DNA of 64,000 nt from an uncultured Clostridium sp. Lineage in GTDB: Bacteria; Bacillota; Clostridia; TANB77; CAG-508. The notes under the pieces are model-generated. The model searched no databases and was not told where the DNA came from. It worked only from the letters and a program-made list of their open reading frames with translations. The DNA lies in assembly GCA_900553945.1 (NCBI GenBank), contig USFR01000008.1, positions 21,537 to 85,536 of the forward strand. The letters are read 5' to 3'. The position numbers were made by a program, and so were the translations under genes. This document shows, in pieces, positions 8,725 through 17,837 of the stretch (position 1 is the stretch's first letter; the number at the start of each line of letters is the position of its first letter).

Positions 8725-10167
8725 TTATTTTTTCAACTCTTCTATAAACATTTTGTTAAGCATTTGCGGATTTGCTTTTCCTTTTGTTTCCTTCATTGCT
8801 TGTCCTACTAAGAATCCTAATGCTCTATCTTTTCCAGCTTTGTAGTCAGCTACTGATTGAGGATTATTTTCTAGTACTTTTAATACAACTTCTTTTATTG
8901 CTCCTTCATCAGAAATCTGAATCCATCCTTTTTCTTTTATTATTTCACTTGGAGCTTTTGGATTTTCAAATAGTTCATCAAGGACTTTCTTTCCTATGTT
9001 ATTGCTTATTGTTCCTTTATCGATTAATTCTACTAATTCTCCTAATTCTTTTCCTGTGAATGGAATCTTATCAGCCTCTTCTTCTTTTTCATTTAAGATT
9101 CTTGCTATATCTGACATTAACCAGTTGCTTACTGCTTTTGGATTTTTAGATTTTTCGGTTGCTTCATCAAATATATCTGAATAATATTTTGAAGAAGTTA
9201 CAAAGTTAGCAGCTTTTTCTGATAACTCAAAATTATTGATATATCTTTCTTTCTTAACTTCTGGTAACTCTGGTAGGTTCTTTCTAATGTTTTCAATGTA
9301 CTCATCAGATAATTTTATTGCAACTAAATCTGGATCTGGGAAATATCTATAATCTTGTGCATCCTCTTTATCTCTCATAGGGAATGTTTTTCCAGATACA
9401 TCATCCCATCTTAATGTTTCCTGAGTAATTGTTCCGCCATTTTCTATTACTTCTACCTGTCTTTCAGCTTCATAGTTGATAGCTCTAACAATTGATCTGA
9501 ATGAGTTCATGTTTTTCATTTCTGTTCTTGTTCCGAATTCTGTTGCACCTTTTTTTCTAACTGAAACGTTAACGTCGGCTCTTAATGAACCTTCTTGCAT
9601 TTTACAGTCTGATATTTGGATATATTCAAATATTGATTTCAATTTTCTTAAGTAATTTTCAGCTTCTTCTGCACTTCTCAAGTCTGGCTCTGAAACTACT
9701 TCTATTAGTGGTACTCCAGCTCTGTTTAAATCTACAAAGCTTCCTCTTCCATATTCGTCATGGTTTAATTTTCCTGCATCTTCTTCTATATGAATTCTTA
9801 AGATTCTTATAGTCTTCTTTTCTCCGTTTTCATCTTCTATATCTACATGTCCATTTTGACATAATGGCATGTCATATTGTGATATCTGATATGCTTTTGG
9901 TAAATCAGGATAAAAATAATTTTTTCTATCATTTTTACTATTTTTTGATATAGTACAATTTGTTGCAAGACCTGCTTTTACGGCATATTCTACTACTTTT
10001 TCATTCAACACCGGTAATGTTCCTGGCATTGCCATACATATTGGACAGCAGTGTGTATTTGGTTCTCCACCAAATTCTGTAGGACATGAACAAAATATTT
10101 TTGTTTTTGTTGATAGTTCACAGTGTACTTCTAGTCCTATTACTACCTCGTAATCTTCTAGTGACAT
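8725..10167 (-). CDS. gatB: Aspartyl/glutamyl-tRNA amidotransferase subunit B
   Basis: GatB recognises misacylated Glu-tRNA(Gln) or Asp-tRNA(Asn) and activates the acyl group for amidation. The protein starts SLEDYEVVIGLEVHCEL, has the Cys cluster FCSCP...CCPIC in the cradle domain, the YFYPDLPKAYQISQYD block and the C-terminal GatB/YqeY tail. I place the start at the second ATG (10167), since AGGAGG is only three bases from the first ATG but eight from this one. It has 480 residues, as usual. It is last in gatC-gatA-gatB. Confidence 0.95.
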   Translation of the reverse strand: MSLEDYEVVIGLEVHCELSTKTKIFCSCPTEFGGEPNTHCCPICMAMPGTLPVLNEKVVEYAVKAGLATNCTISKNSKNDRKNYFYPDLPKAYQISQYDMPLCQNGHVDIEDENGEKKTIRILRIHIEEDAGKLNHDEYGRGSFVDLNRAGVPLIEVVSEPDLRSAEEAENYLRKLKSIFEYIQISDCKMQEGSLRADVNVSVRKKGATEFGTRTEMKNMNSFRSIVRAINYEAERQVEVIENGGTITQETLRWDDVSGKTFPMRDKEDAQDYRYFPDPDLVAIKLSDEYIENIRKNLPELPEVKKERYINNFELSEKAANFVTSSKYYSDIFDEATEKSKNPKAVSNWLMSDIARILNEKEEEADKIPFTGKELGELVELIDKGTISNNIGKKVLDELFENPKAPSEIIKEKGWIQISDEGAIKEVVLKVLENNPQSVADYKAGKDRALGFLVGQAMKETKGKANPQMLNKMFIEELKK

Positions 10168-10203
10168 CTTCATTTCCTCCTTTATTTTATAGATTAGCGA
10201 TCT

Positions 10204-11673
10204 TTATTTTTTAAATTCTGGTTTATATTTTTCTCTAAATTTAACTTCTTGTTCTAATGTATATGCTGCTCTGAATATTGTTTCTTCATCAAAATGTTTT
10301 CCAATAAGTTGAACTCCGATTGGCATTCCTTGTTTATCTAAAGAAACTGGTAAGCTCATCCCTGGTAATCCAGCAATATTAACAGGTACAGTACATATAT
10401 CTGCTAAATACATTTCAAGTGGATTATTAGATTTTTCCCCTATTCCAAAAGCTACTGTTGGTGATGTTGGTGTTAGGATTAAATCATATTTTTCGAATAA
10501 TTTTTGATATTCATTTCTTATTACAGTTCTAACTTTTTGAGCTTTTTTATAATAAGCATCATAGTATCCTGATGATAATACGTATGTTCCTAATATAATT
10601 CTTCTTTTTACTTCTGGTCCAAATCCTTCTGTTCTTGAGTTTATATATATTTCTCTTAAATTATCGAATTTTTCTGATCTGTATCCATATCTGATTCCAT
10701 CGAATCTACCTAGGTTTGAACTTGCTTCTGCGCAAGCAATAATGTAGTAAACAGCTAATGCTTCTTTTCCGATATCTAGGCTACATTCTTCAACTGTTGC
10801 ACCTAATTCTTCATATTTTTTAGCTGTTTCTAATATAGCTTGTTTTACTTCTTCATTTATTCCTTCACCTATGAATTCTTTTGGTAGTCCTATTTTTAAT
10901 CCTTTAACATCTTTTACTAGGCTCTTTGTATAATCTTTTTTCTCTATATCTACTGATGTTGTATCTTTTTCATCATGACCTGCTATTATGTTTAATAACA
11001 TTGCACTATCTTCAACGTCTTTTGTTATTGGTCCTATTTGATCTAATGATGATGCAAATGCAACTAATCCATATCTTGAAACTAAACCATATGTTGGTTT
11101 TAGTCCTACAACACCGCAAAGTGAAGATGGCTGACGAATTGATCCGCCAGTATCACTTCCAAGTGCCCATGGTACTAATTTTGCAGCAACTGCTGCTGCA
11201 CTACCACCAGAAGATCCTCCTGGTACTTTACTTAAATTCCATGGATTATGTGTTGGGTGGAAATATGAATATTCTGTTGAACCTCCCATTGCAAATTCAT
11301 CCATATTTAATTTTCCTAAAGAAATCATATCTTCTTCTTTTAATTTTTCTATAACTGTTGCATCATATGGTGATACAAAGTTTTCTAACATTTTTGAACT
11401 ACATGTTGTTTTCTCACCTTTTGTGCACATATTGTCTTTTATTCCTATTGGAATTCCTGCAAACTTTGGAAGCTTTTCTCCTGCCTTTCTTTTCTCATCT
11501 ATTTCTTTAGCTTCTTCTAAAGTTTTTTCTCCTGCTTTTGTTACAAAAGCTTGTACATCATTTTCTTTCTCATCTATTCTCTTTAAATAACTCTCAACTA
11601 TTTCTTGAGAAGTAATTTCTTTTTTCTCTAATTTTTCTAACAACTCATGTACTGTAAGTTCATAGATTTCCAT
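10204..11673 (-). CDS. gatA: Glutamyl-tRNA(Gln) amidotransferase subunit A
   Basis: GatA is the amidase that frees ammonia from glutamine for the GatCAB complex. The 489-aa sequence has the amidase-signature Ser-cisSer-Lys triad: Lys in PIGIKDN (about residue 79), cis-Ser and nucleophile Ser in PGGSSGGSAAA and GSDTGGSIRQP (about 154 and 178). Length and motifs are normal. It lies 31 bp after gatC and 36 bp before gatB, on one transcript. Confidence 0.96.
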   Translation of the reverse strand: MEIYELTVHELLEKLEKKEITSQEIVESYLKRIDEKENDVQAFVTKAGEKTLEEAKEIDEKRKAGEKLPKFAGIPIGIKDNMCTKGEKTTCSSKMLENFVSPYDATVIEKLKEEDMISLGKLNMDEFAMGGSTEYSYFHPTHNPWNLSKVPGGSSGGSAAAVAAKLVPWALGSDTGGSIRQPSSLCGVVGLKPTYGLVSRYGLVAFASSLDQIGPITKDVEDSAMLLNIIAGHDEKDTTSVDIEKKDYTKSLVKDVKGLKIGLPKEFIGEGINEEVKQAILETAKKYEELGATVEECSLDIGKEALAVYYIIACAEASSNLGRFDGIRYGYRSEKFDNLREIYINSRTEGFGPEVKRRIILGTYVLSSGYYDAYYKKAQKVRTVIRNEYQKLFEKYDLILTPTSPTVAFGIGEKSNNPLEMYLADICTVPVNIAGLPGMSLPVSLDKQGMPIGVQLIGKHFDEETIFRAAYTLEQEVKFREKYKPEFKK

Positions 11674-11704
11674 TGGTTTTCTCCTTTCGCTTGAAAATTT
11701 ATTT

Positions 11705-11992
11705 CTAATTTATTACCTTTGGTATTCTAAACATTCCCTCATCTTGGCTTGGGGCATTTGATAATAATTCATCTTTATTACTTTCTTGCTTTATCTCATC
11801 TTTTCTAAATACATTATAGTTTTCATTAATACCTATTGTTTCTCCGATATCATCTGTATTTACATGGTTTATAGTATCTGCAAAATCTAATATCTCTTGT
11901 AGATTTTTCTTATAGTTTTCTAGTTCATTATCAGCTAATTTTAAACGAGCTAATTTTGCTATATGTAGAACGTCTTTATCTTCTATTTGCAT
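11705..11992 (-). CDS. gatC: Glutamyl-tRNA(Gln) amidotransferase subunit C
   Basis: The small subunit that clamps GatA to GatB. Its 95 residues begin MQIEDKDVLHIAKLARLKL, the usual helical start, followed by the LQEILDFADTINHVNTDDI region and a C-terminal FRKDE...IPKVIN extension that wraps GatA. I choose the ATG at 11992, since the one nine bases upstream abuts AGGAG with no spacing. It is the first gene of the gatCAB operon. Confidence 0.93.
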   Translation of the reverse strand: MQIEDKDVLHIAKLARLKLADNELENYKKNLQEILDFADTINHVNTDDIGETIGINENYNVFRKDEIKQESNKDELLSNAPSQDEGMFRIPKVIN

Positions 11993-12061
11993 ATATTCCA
12001 TCTCCTTTCAAATATTCCTTATTATATAACTATATCCGCAAAAAATCAATATGCATGAATT

Positions 12062-12096
12062 AAGGGACGATCTTTTTAAAAAAAAGTTCGTCCCTT
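12062..12096. terminator. Terminator-like hairpin between gatC and the acidic-protein gene
   Basis: AAGGGACGA-CTTTTT pairs with AAAAAG-TCGTCCCTT. The T-run is on the plus-strand side, so it is a less clean minus-strand terminator, but it sits right after the stop of the gene at 12102. Confidence 0.65.
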
Positions 12097-12101
12097 GTTT
12101 T

Positions 12102-12815
12102 TTAATCTTCTTTATCAAAAATACTATGTCTTCCATCTGATAACATTTTTATTTGATTTGTTCTTAGCAATTTATCTCTTAGTATTCTAAATGGTTCTAT
12201 AATTATATATTTAGCTTTTTCTGTAATTTGTCTTATTCTATTTTTTATGCTTCTTTCCTCTTTTAATCTTTCTATTTCTTCTATTTCGTAATTCTCAACA
12301 TATTCTTCAAGCTTTGAAAAGTCTAAATTATATTTCTGATATTTTGCTTCTTCAATATCATCTTGTCCATTAACTTTTAGTACTTTTAAAGTATCCTTTT
12401 TTAGAAGTATTATATATTCAGAAACATCATAAATTCTTGTTTCAATATCTTCTATGTTTAAAATTTTTCTTGTTTTTGCAACATTAGGTATCTTTTTTAT
12501 TTTATAATTTAAATTTTCGGATATTGGTAACTTTTCTTTATTTGAATCATATTCAAATTCATCTTTAAAATTAACTCTATCTATTGCAAAGAAATCGTTA
12601 TCATAAAATAAAATACTAACAGTTTTTTCTTCATCTTTAATTATATAAGATTTCACATTTTCTATTTCAAAACTATCTAATGTTTTTTTGAATTCAAATA
12701 TTGTTTTGCTATTAATTTTTTCTAATTCATCTTTTACGTTTATTTTTGTTTCTGTTTTAACAATTTCTTCAACATTTTTCTCTTCGATTATCTCATTATT
12801 TTTTAACTCTTCCAC
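12102..12815 (-). CDS. Unknown acidic coiled-coil-prone protein
   Basis: A 237-aa soluble protein I do not recognise. It is rich in Glu, Lys and Ile: an acidic N-terminus (first 30 residues), a central mixed region likely to form beta strands (SYIIKDEEKTVSILFYDNDF), and a helical charged C-terminus (ENYEIEEIERLKEERSIKNR) ending in a basic amphipathic stretch. There is no signal peptide or membrane helix. The start is GTG at 12815 with AAAGGGG seven bases upstream. It lies alone between hslO and gatC, so its neighbours give no functional clue. Confidence 0.7.
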   Translation of the reverse strand: MEELKNNEIIEEKNVEEIVKTETKINVKDELEKINSKTIFEFKKTLDSFEIENVKSYIIKDEEKTVSILFYDNDFFAIDRVNFKDEFEYDSNKEKLPISENLNYKIKKIPNVAKTRKILNIEDIETRIYDVSEYIILLKKDTLKVLKVNGQDDIEEAKYQKYNLDFSKLEEYVENYEIEEIERLKEERSIKNRIRQITEKAKYIIIEPFRILRDKLLRTNQIKMLSDGRHSIFDKED

Positions 12816-12914
12816 TTTTTTACCCCTTTGTGTTTAAAGTGAACTCATTATAGTTTTGATTTTACTATAAGTCAATTACAAAAGATTTTCATTTTAGTAA
12901 CATTCTACCTTATT

Positions 12915-13799
12915 TTACATTTTGTCAATAATTTCTTGTAATTTCTTCTTGTCAAATATGTATTTTTTGTTGCAAAAATGGCATACTGTTTCTATGTTTT
13001 CTTCATGTTCAATTAAGTCTTGTAATTCAGCTTTCCCTAAGGAAATTAAACCTTTTTCAAACTTTTCAAAACTACAATTACACTCGTATACAAGAGATGT
13101 GTTTTCTTCTATTTCTTTTATCTTAGAATCCCCTGTTATTATTGTAGCAATTTCCTCTAATTTCTTGTTTTCTAATAAAATTTTACTTATTGAAGGTACT
13201 TTTTGTATATTTTCTTCTAGTTTTGTTACAATTTCGTCTGTAACGTCTGGCATTAAAGAGATTAGATACCCTCCAGCCTTCTCAACACCGTCTTTATTTA
13301 CTAAAACTCCTAATGAAATTGCTGATTTTTTCTGTTCAGACTCCACAAAATATCTTGCGAAATCTTCTGCAATTTCTCCACTTGTTAATGGTACAATTCC
13401 AATATATGGTTCTTTCAATCCAATATCTTTTATTATATTTAGGTAACCTGCTTTTCCAACTGCACCGCCTACATCTATTTTTCCTTTATCATTTAATGGT
13501 AGTTCTACATGAGGATTTTGTATATATGCTCTTACTTTTGGTGTTTTATCTGTTACGGCTATCATTGTACCAATTGGTCCATCGCCTTTAATTTGGGCAC
13601 TTATACTGTCATCGGTATTTTTTAAATCTACTCCCATTAATGTAACTGCTGTTAATAATCTTCCTAATGCTGCTGTTGTTGTTGGAGTTAAATCATGTAT
13701 TTCTCTTGCTTTTTCAACTATTTGAGTAGTTTCTGCTACTGTTATTGCAACTTTACCATCATATGCTAAGAATTTTTTAATTTTATCTCTATTCTCCAT
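12915..13799 (-). CDS. hslO: Redox-regulated chaperone Hsp33
   Basis: Hsp33 is a holdase chaperone switched on by oxidation. The 294-aa protein has the N-terminal core (LGRLLTAVTLMG, IKGDGPIGTMIAV, GKAGYLNII) and the C-terminal zinc switch, with cysteines in the order ECNCS and CHFC (about residues 239-270). All four cysteines are present, so the switch should work. The start is ATG at 13799. It lies downstream of rpoC but is separated from it by a strong terminator and several hairpins, so it is probably transcribed on its own. Confidence 0.94.
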   Translation of the reverse strand: MENRDKIKKFLAYDGKVAITVAETTQIVEKAREIHDLTPTTTAALGRLLTAVTLMGVDLKNTDDSISAQIKGDGPIGTMIAVTDKTPKVRAYIQNPHVELPLNDKGKIDVGGAVGKAGYLNIIKDIGLKEPYIGIVPLTSGEIAEDFARYFVESEQKKSAISLGVLVNKDGVEKAGGYLISLMPDVTDEIVTKLEENIQKVPSISKILLENKKLEEIATIITGDSKIKEIEENTSLVYECNCSFEKFEKGLISLGKAELQDLIEHEENIETVCHFCNKKYIFDKKKLQEIIDKM

Positions 13800-13883
13800 T
13801 TTTATAACCCTCTTTCTTATTGCTTTTCCGAGTTTTTATTATACCTTTTTTTCTTGCTTTTATCAATGTTTTTTAGAACAAAA

Positions 13884-14024
13884 GCGGACATTAATAACAT
13901 TGGCACTGATTATAATATTTTCAAGTCCGCGTCTTTGTTCGTGCGCGAAATTTGCAAAGCAAATTTCTGTGCATTGTTAATTTTATATAATAAGAAGTTC
14001 GAAGAACTTTCTTATTATATAAAA
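13884..14024. repeat. Cluster of three hairpins between rpoC and hslO
   Basis: Three inverted repeats stand in a row: GCGGAC (13884-13889) with GTCCGC (13925-13930); GAAATTTGC (13947-13955) with GCAAATTTC (13959-13967); and a 20-base arm TTTTATATAATAAGA-AGTTC (13981-14000) with its partner ending at 14024. No credible gene lies here. The first hairpin shares AGCGGACATTA and a closing GTCCGC with another at 52181-52215. Function unknown: small repeats, a structured RNA or hslO regulation. Confidence 0.6.
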
Positions 14025-14065
14025 CAAAAAGATGCTATACTTTTTGGTATAGCATCTTTTATTTT
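14025..14065 (-). terminator. Terminator of the rpoBC operon
   Basis: GATGCTATAC pairs perfectly with GTATAGCATC around a six-base loop, with flanking A and T runs, immediately after the rpoC stop. Confidence 0.88.
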
Positions 14066-14067
14066 TA

Positions 14068-17000
14068 TTATTCTTCATCATCATTTTCTTGTTCCTTAGC
14101 TATTTCATCAATTCCATCTGCTTTGTCTAAATCAACTGCTTCTGGTTCTTCTTTTTTTATAAAGTCTGTATTAATTTTTAAGTTTTTGTATTTCTTTAAA
14201 CCAGTTCCAGCTGGGATTAATTTACCAATGATAACATTTTCTTTTAATCCTAACAATTCATCTGTCTTACCTTTGATTGCTGCTTCTGTTAATACTTTAG
14301 TTGTCTCTTGGAATGATGCAGCTGATAAGAAACTATCTGTTGCAAGAGATGCTTTTGTGATTCCAAGTAATACTCTTCTTCCTTTTGCTGGTTTCTTTCC
14401 TTCTGCTATAGCTTTTTCGTTTGCTTCTTCGAATTCATACATATCCATTAATGAAGCTGTAAATAATCCTGTTTCTCCAGCATCTTCAACTCTTACTTTA
14501 TTAAGCATTTGTTTTGTTATAACTTCGATGTGTTTATCGTTGATATCAACACCTTGGTTTCTATAAACTTTTTGAACTTCAGAAATAATATAGTTGTAAA
14601 CTCCTTCAGGTCCATTAATTGCAAGTATGTCATTTGGATTTATACTTCCTTCTGTTAATGGAGCTCCGGCTTTTATTTCATCGCCCTCTTTAACTTTTAG
14701 TTTTGAACCAAATGGAATTACGTATGTCTTAGCATCGTCTTTTCCAACTACTGTTACTTCTTTTCTCTTCTTGTCATCATTTATTGTAACTTTACCATCT
14801 ATTTCAGTTATTGTAGCTAAACCTTTAGGGTTTCTAGCTTCAAATAACTCTTCAACTCTAGGAAGACCTTGTGTGATATCTCCTCCAGCTACACCACCAG
14901 TATGGAATGTTCTCATTGTAAGCTGTGTACCAGGCTCACCAATTGATTGTGCAGCTATGATTCCAACAGATTCTCCTATTGCCACTCTTTGTCTTGTTGC
15001 TAGTCCCATACCATAGCACTTGCTACAAGCTCCGTATTTACTTCTACATCCAAGAATTGATCTAACTTTTACTTTCTTGATTCCGCTATTCATTATCTTC
15101 TTAGCTAAGTCATCTGAAATCATTGTGTTAGTATCACATAATAATTCTTTTGTTTCTGGATCATATAAGTCTTCAACTAAATATCTACCAACTAGTCTTT
15201 CATCTAGTTTTTCTAGTACTTGGTTTCCATCTCTAATTTCTTCAACTTCAATTCCATCATGAGTTCCACAATCGTCTTCTCTGATGATTAAGTCTTGTGA
15301 AACGTCAACAAGTCTTCTTGTTAAGTATCCAGAATCGGCTGTTCTTAAGGCTGTATCAGCAAGACCTTTTCTAGCACCGTGTGATGAAATGAAGTACTCT
15401 AATGCATCTAGGCCTTCACGGAAGCAAGATTTGATAGGGATTTCAACGGCTTTACCTGATGTATCGGCCATAAGTCCACGCATACCAGCAATTTGTCTTA
15501 ACTGGTTCATGTTACCTCTGGCTCCTGATTGTGCCATCATGTAAATTGGGTTCAAATCATCGAAGTTATCTTTCATAGCTTCTGTAACGTCTTTAGTTGC
15601 TTTTTCCCAAACTTTGATAACAGCGTCGTATCTTTCTTCGTTTGTTATCAAACCACGTTTGAATTGTTTTCTTATATTTTCTACATCTTGATCAGCTTTT
15701 GCTAATATTTCTTTCTTAGCTTCTGGTACGGCAACGTCAGCAACAGACACTGTGATAGCACCTTTTGTTGAGTATTTGTAACCAGTTGCTTTGATATAAT
15801 CTAGAACTTCAGCTGATTTTGATAAACCATGAACATTTATACATTTTGCAATGATTGTTCCTAAGTTTTTCTTGATTACTGGGAAGTCAATTTCAAGATC
15901 AAATGCTTTTTCTGGATCTGATCTATCTACAAATCCTAAATCTTGTGGGATTCCTTCATTATAGATAAGTCTACCAACTGTTGCATCTATTGTCTTTGTT
16001 TTGATTTCTCCATCTATTTCTTTGCTCATTCTTACTTTAACTTTGCAGTGTAATCCAACATCTCCGTTTTGATAAGCCATTAAAGCTTCATCTTTATCAG
16101 AGAAGTACATTCCTTCACCTTTTTCACCATCGATTTGAACTGTTAAGTAGTATGCACCAAGGATCATATCCTGTGTAGGTACTGTAACTGGTTTACCATC
16201 TTGTGGTTTTAATAGGTTATTTACTGAAAGCATTAAGTATCTAGCTTCTGCTTGTGCTTCTGGTGTTAATGGTACGTGAACAGCCATCTGGTCACCGTCG
16301 AAGTCAGCGTTGAAAGCTGTACATACTAATGGGTGTAGTTTGATAGCTCGACCTTCAACTAGTACTGGTTCGAATGCTTGAATACCAAGTCTGTGTAGTG
16401 TTGGAGCACGGTTTAATAATACAGGGTGATCTTTTATAACATACTCTAATATGTCCCAAACTTCTGGTCTTAATTTTTCAACCATTCTCTTTGCATTTTT
16501 AATGTTGTGTGCAATTCCTCTTCCAACCAATTCTTTCATAACGAATGGTTTGAATAATTCAATTGCCATTTCTTTAGGAAGTCCGCATTGATAAATTTTC
16601 AATTCTGGCCCAACAACAATAACTGAACGTCCAGAATAGTCAACTCTTTTTCCTAATAAGTTTTGACGGAATCTACCTTGTTTACCTTTTAACATATCTG
16701 AAATAGATTTTAATGGTCTGTTTCCAGCACCCGTTACTGGTCTTCCACGTCTTCCGTTATCTATTAAGGCATCTACAGATTCTTGTAACATTCTCTTTTC
16801 ATTTCTTACAATTATTTCTGGAGCACCTAATTCTAATAATCTTTTTAATCTATTATTTCTGTTTATTACTCTTCTATATAAGTCGTTTAAGTCTGATGTA
16901 GCAAATCTACCACCATCTAATTGAACCATTGGTCTTAATTCAGGTGGAAGTACTGGAACAACATTCATAATCATCCATTCTGGTTTGTTTCCAGATAATC

Positions 17001-17652
17001 TAAAGCTTTCTACTGTATCTAATCTTTTTGCTATTTTAGCTTTCTTTTGTTCAGAAGCTTTTACTAATTCTTTTTTTAGTTTTTCTGATAATTTTTCAAT
17101 ATCTAATTCAGCTAGTAATTTTCTTATGGCTTCAGCACCCATTTCAGCTTTGAATGAACCTCTACCATATTTTTCTACTGCATCATGATATTCTTTTTCG
17201 TTTATTATTTGGCATTTCAATAGTCCAGATGTTCCTTTATCTGTAACTATGTATGATGCGAAATAAATAACTTTTTCTAATTCTCTTGGTGAAATGTCTA
17301 ATAATAATGCAATTCTACTTGGTATTCCTTTGAAGTACCAAATATGAGCAACTGGTGCAGCAAGTTCAATGTGTCCCATTCTTTCACGTCTTACTTTTGC
17401 TTTAGTTACTTCAACACCGCATCTATCGCAGACAATACCTTTATATCTTACTCTTTTATATTTACCACAATGACATTCCCAGTCCTTTGTTGGTCCAAAT
17501 ATTTTTTCACAAAAAAGTCCATCTTTTTCTGGTTTTAAAGTTCTATAGTTTATTGTTTCTGGCTTTTTAACTTCACCATGAGACCATTCTCTTATTTTCT
17601 CATCTGATGCTAAGCCGATTTTAATTTTGTTAAACTTCTCCAATTCTTCCAT
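14068..17652 (-). CDS. rpoC: DNA-directed RNA polymerase subunit beta'
   Basis: The largest catalytic subunit of RNA polymerase. In 1194 residues it has the N-terminal zinc ribbon (CHCG...CDRCG, about 60-80), the active-site Mg motif NADFDGDQMAVH (about 450), bridge-helix and trigger-loop sequences (GEPGTQLTMRTFHTGG) and the second zinc site (CGTHDG, CRSKYGACSKC). The acidic C-terminal tail (EQENDDEE) is short. The start at 17652 fits the EELEKFNKIKIGLASDEKI family start. It follows rpoB by 185 bp on the same strand. Confidence 0.98.
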   Translation of the reverse strand: MEELEKFNKIKIGLASDEKIREWSHGEVKKPETINYRTLKPEKDGLFCEKIFGPTKDWECHCGKYKRVRYKGIVCDRCGVEVTKAKVRRERMGHIELAAPVAHIWYFKGIPSRIALLLDISPRELEKVIYFASYIVTDKGTSGLLKCQIINEKEYHDAVEKYGRGSFKAEMGAEAIRKLLAELDIEKLSEKLKKELVKASEQKKAKIAKRLDTVESFRLSGNKPEWMIMNVVPVLPPELRPMVQLDGGRFATSDLNDLYRRVINRNNRLKRLLELGAPEIIVRNEKRMLQESVDALIDNGRRGRPVTGAGNRPLKSISDMLKGKQGRFRQNLLGKRVDYSGRSVIVVGPELKIYQCGLPKEMAIELFKPFVMKELVGRGIAHNIKNAKRMVEKLRPEVWDILEYVIKDHPVLLNRAPTLHRLGIQAFEPVLVEGRAIKLHPLVCTAFNADFDGDQMAVHVPLTPEAQAEARYLMLSVNNLLKPQDGKPVTVPTQDMILGAYYLTVQIDGEKGEGMYFSDKDEALMAYQNGDVGLHCKVKVRMSKEIDGEIKTKTIDATVGRLIYNEGIPQDLGFVDRSDPEKAFDLEIDFPVIKKNLGTIIAKCINVHGLSKSAEVLDYIKATGYKYSTKGAITVSVADVAVPEAKKEILAKADQDVENIRKQFKRGLITNEERYDAVIKVWEKATKDVTEAMKDNFDDLNPIYMMAQSGARGNMNQLRQIAGMRGLMADTSGKAVEIPIKSCFREGLDALEYFISSHGARKGLADTALRTADSGYLTRRLVDVSQDLIIREDDCGTHDGIEVEEIRDGNQVLEKLDERLVGRYLVEDLYDPETKELLCDTNTMISDDLAKKIMNSGIKKVKVRSILGCRSKYGACSKCYGMGLATRQRVAIGESVGIIAAQSIGEPGTQLTMRTFHTGGVAGGDITQGLPRVEELFEARNPKGLATITEIDGKVTINDDKKRKEVTVVGKDDAKTYVIPFGSKLKVKEGDEIKAGAPLTEGSINPNDILAINGPEGVYNYIISEVQKVYRNQGVDINDKHIEVITKQMLNKVRVEDAGETGLFTASLMDMYEFEEANEKAIAEGKKPAKGRRVLLGITKASLATDSFLSAASFQETTKVLTEAAIKGKTDELLGLKENVIIGKLIPAGTGLKKYKNLKINTDFIKKEEPEAVDLDKADGIDEIAKEQENDDEE

Positions 17653-17790
17653 ACTTTTTTTGGTAGCCCCCTTAATTTATTTTTGCTATCCATTTACTTA
17701 ATAAAATTTTACACTGCTGTACAATCTAATTTGCTAATTTTATAAGCTTTTGAATAATATTCAATTGTTTATATTTTTTGGTGGTTGCCT

Positions 17791-17813
17791 GGGCGATATT
17801 TATATTACCGCCC
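17791..17813 (-). other. Hairpin in the rpoB-rpoC intergenic space
   Basis: GGGCG and CGCCC enclose an AT-rich stem. There is no T-run, so it is more likely an RNA processing or stability element than a terminator. Confidence 0.35.
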
Positions 17814-17837
17814 TTTGCATACAACCTTTATTTTATA

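Noticed and set aside
13854..14099. Plus-strand frame of 81 codons between hslO and rpoC
   Set aside because: It runs through three hairpins and the rpoC terminator into the 3' end of rpoC, with no ribosome site.
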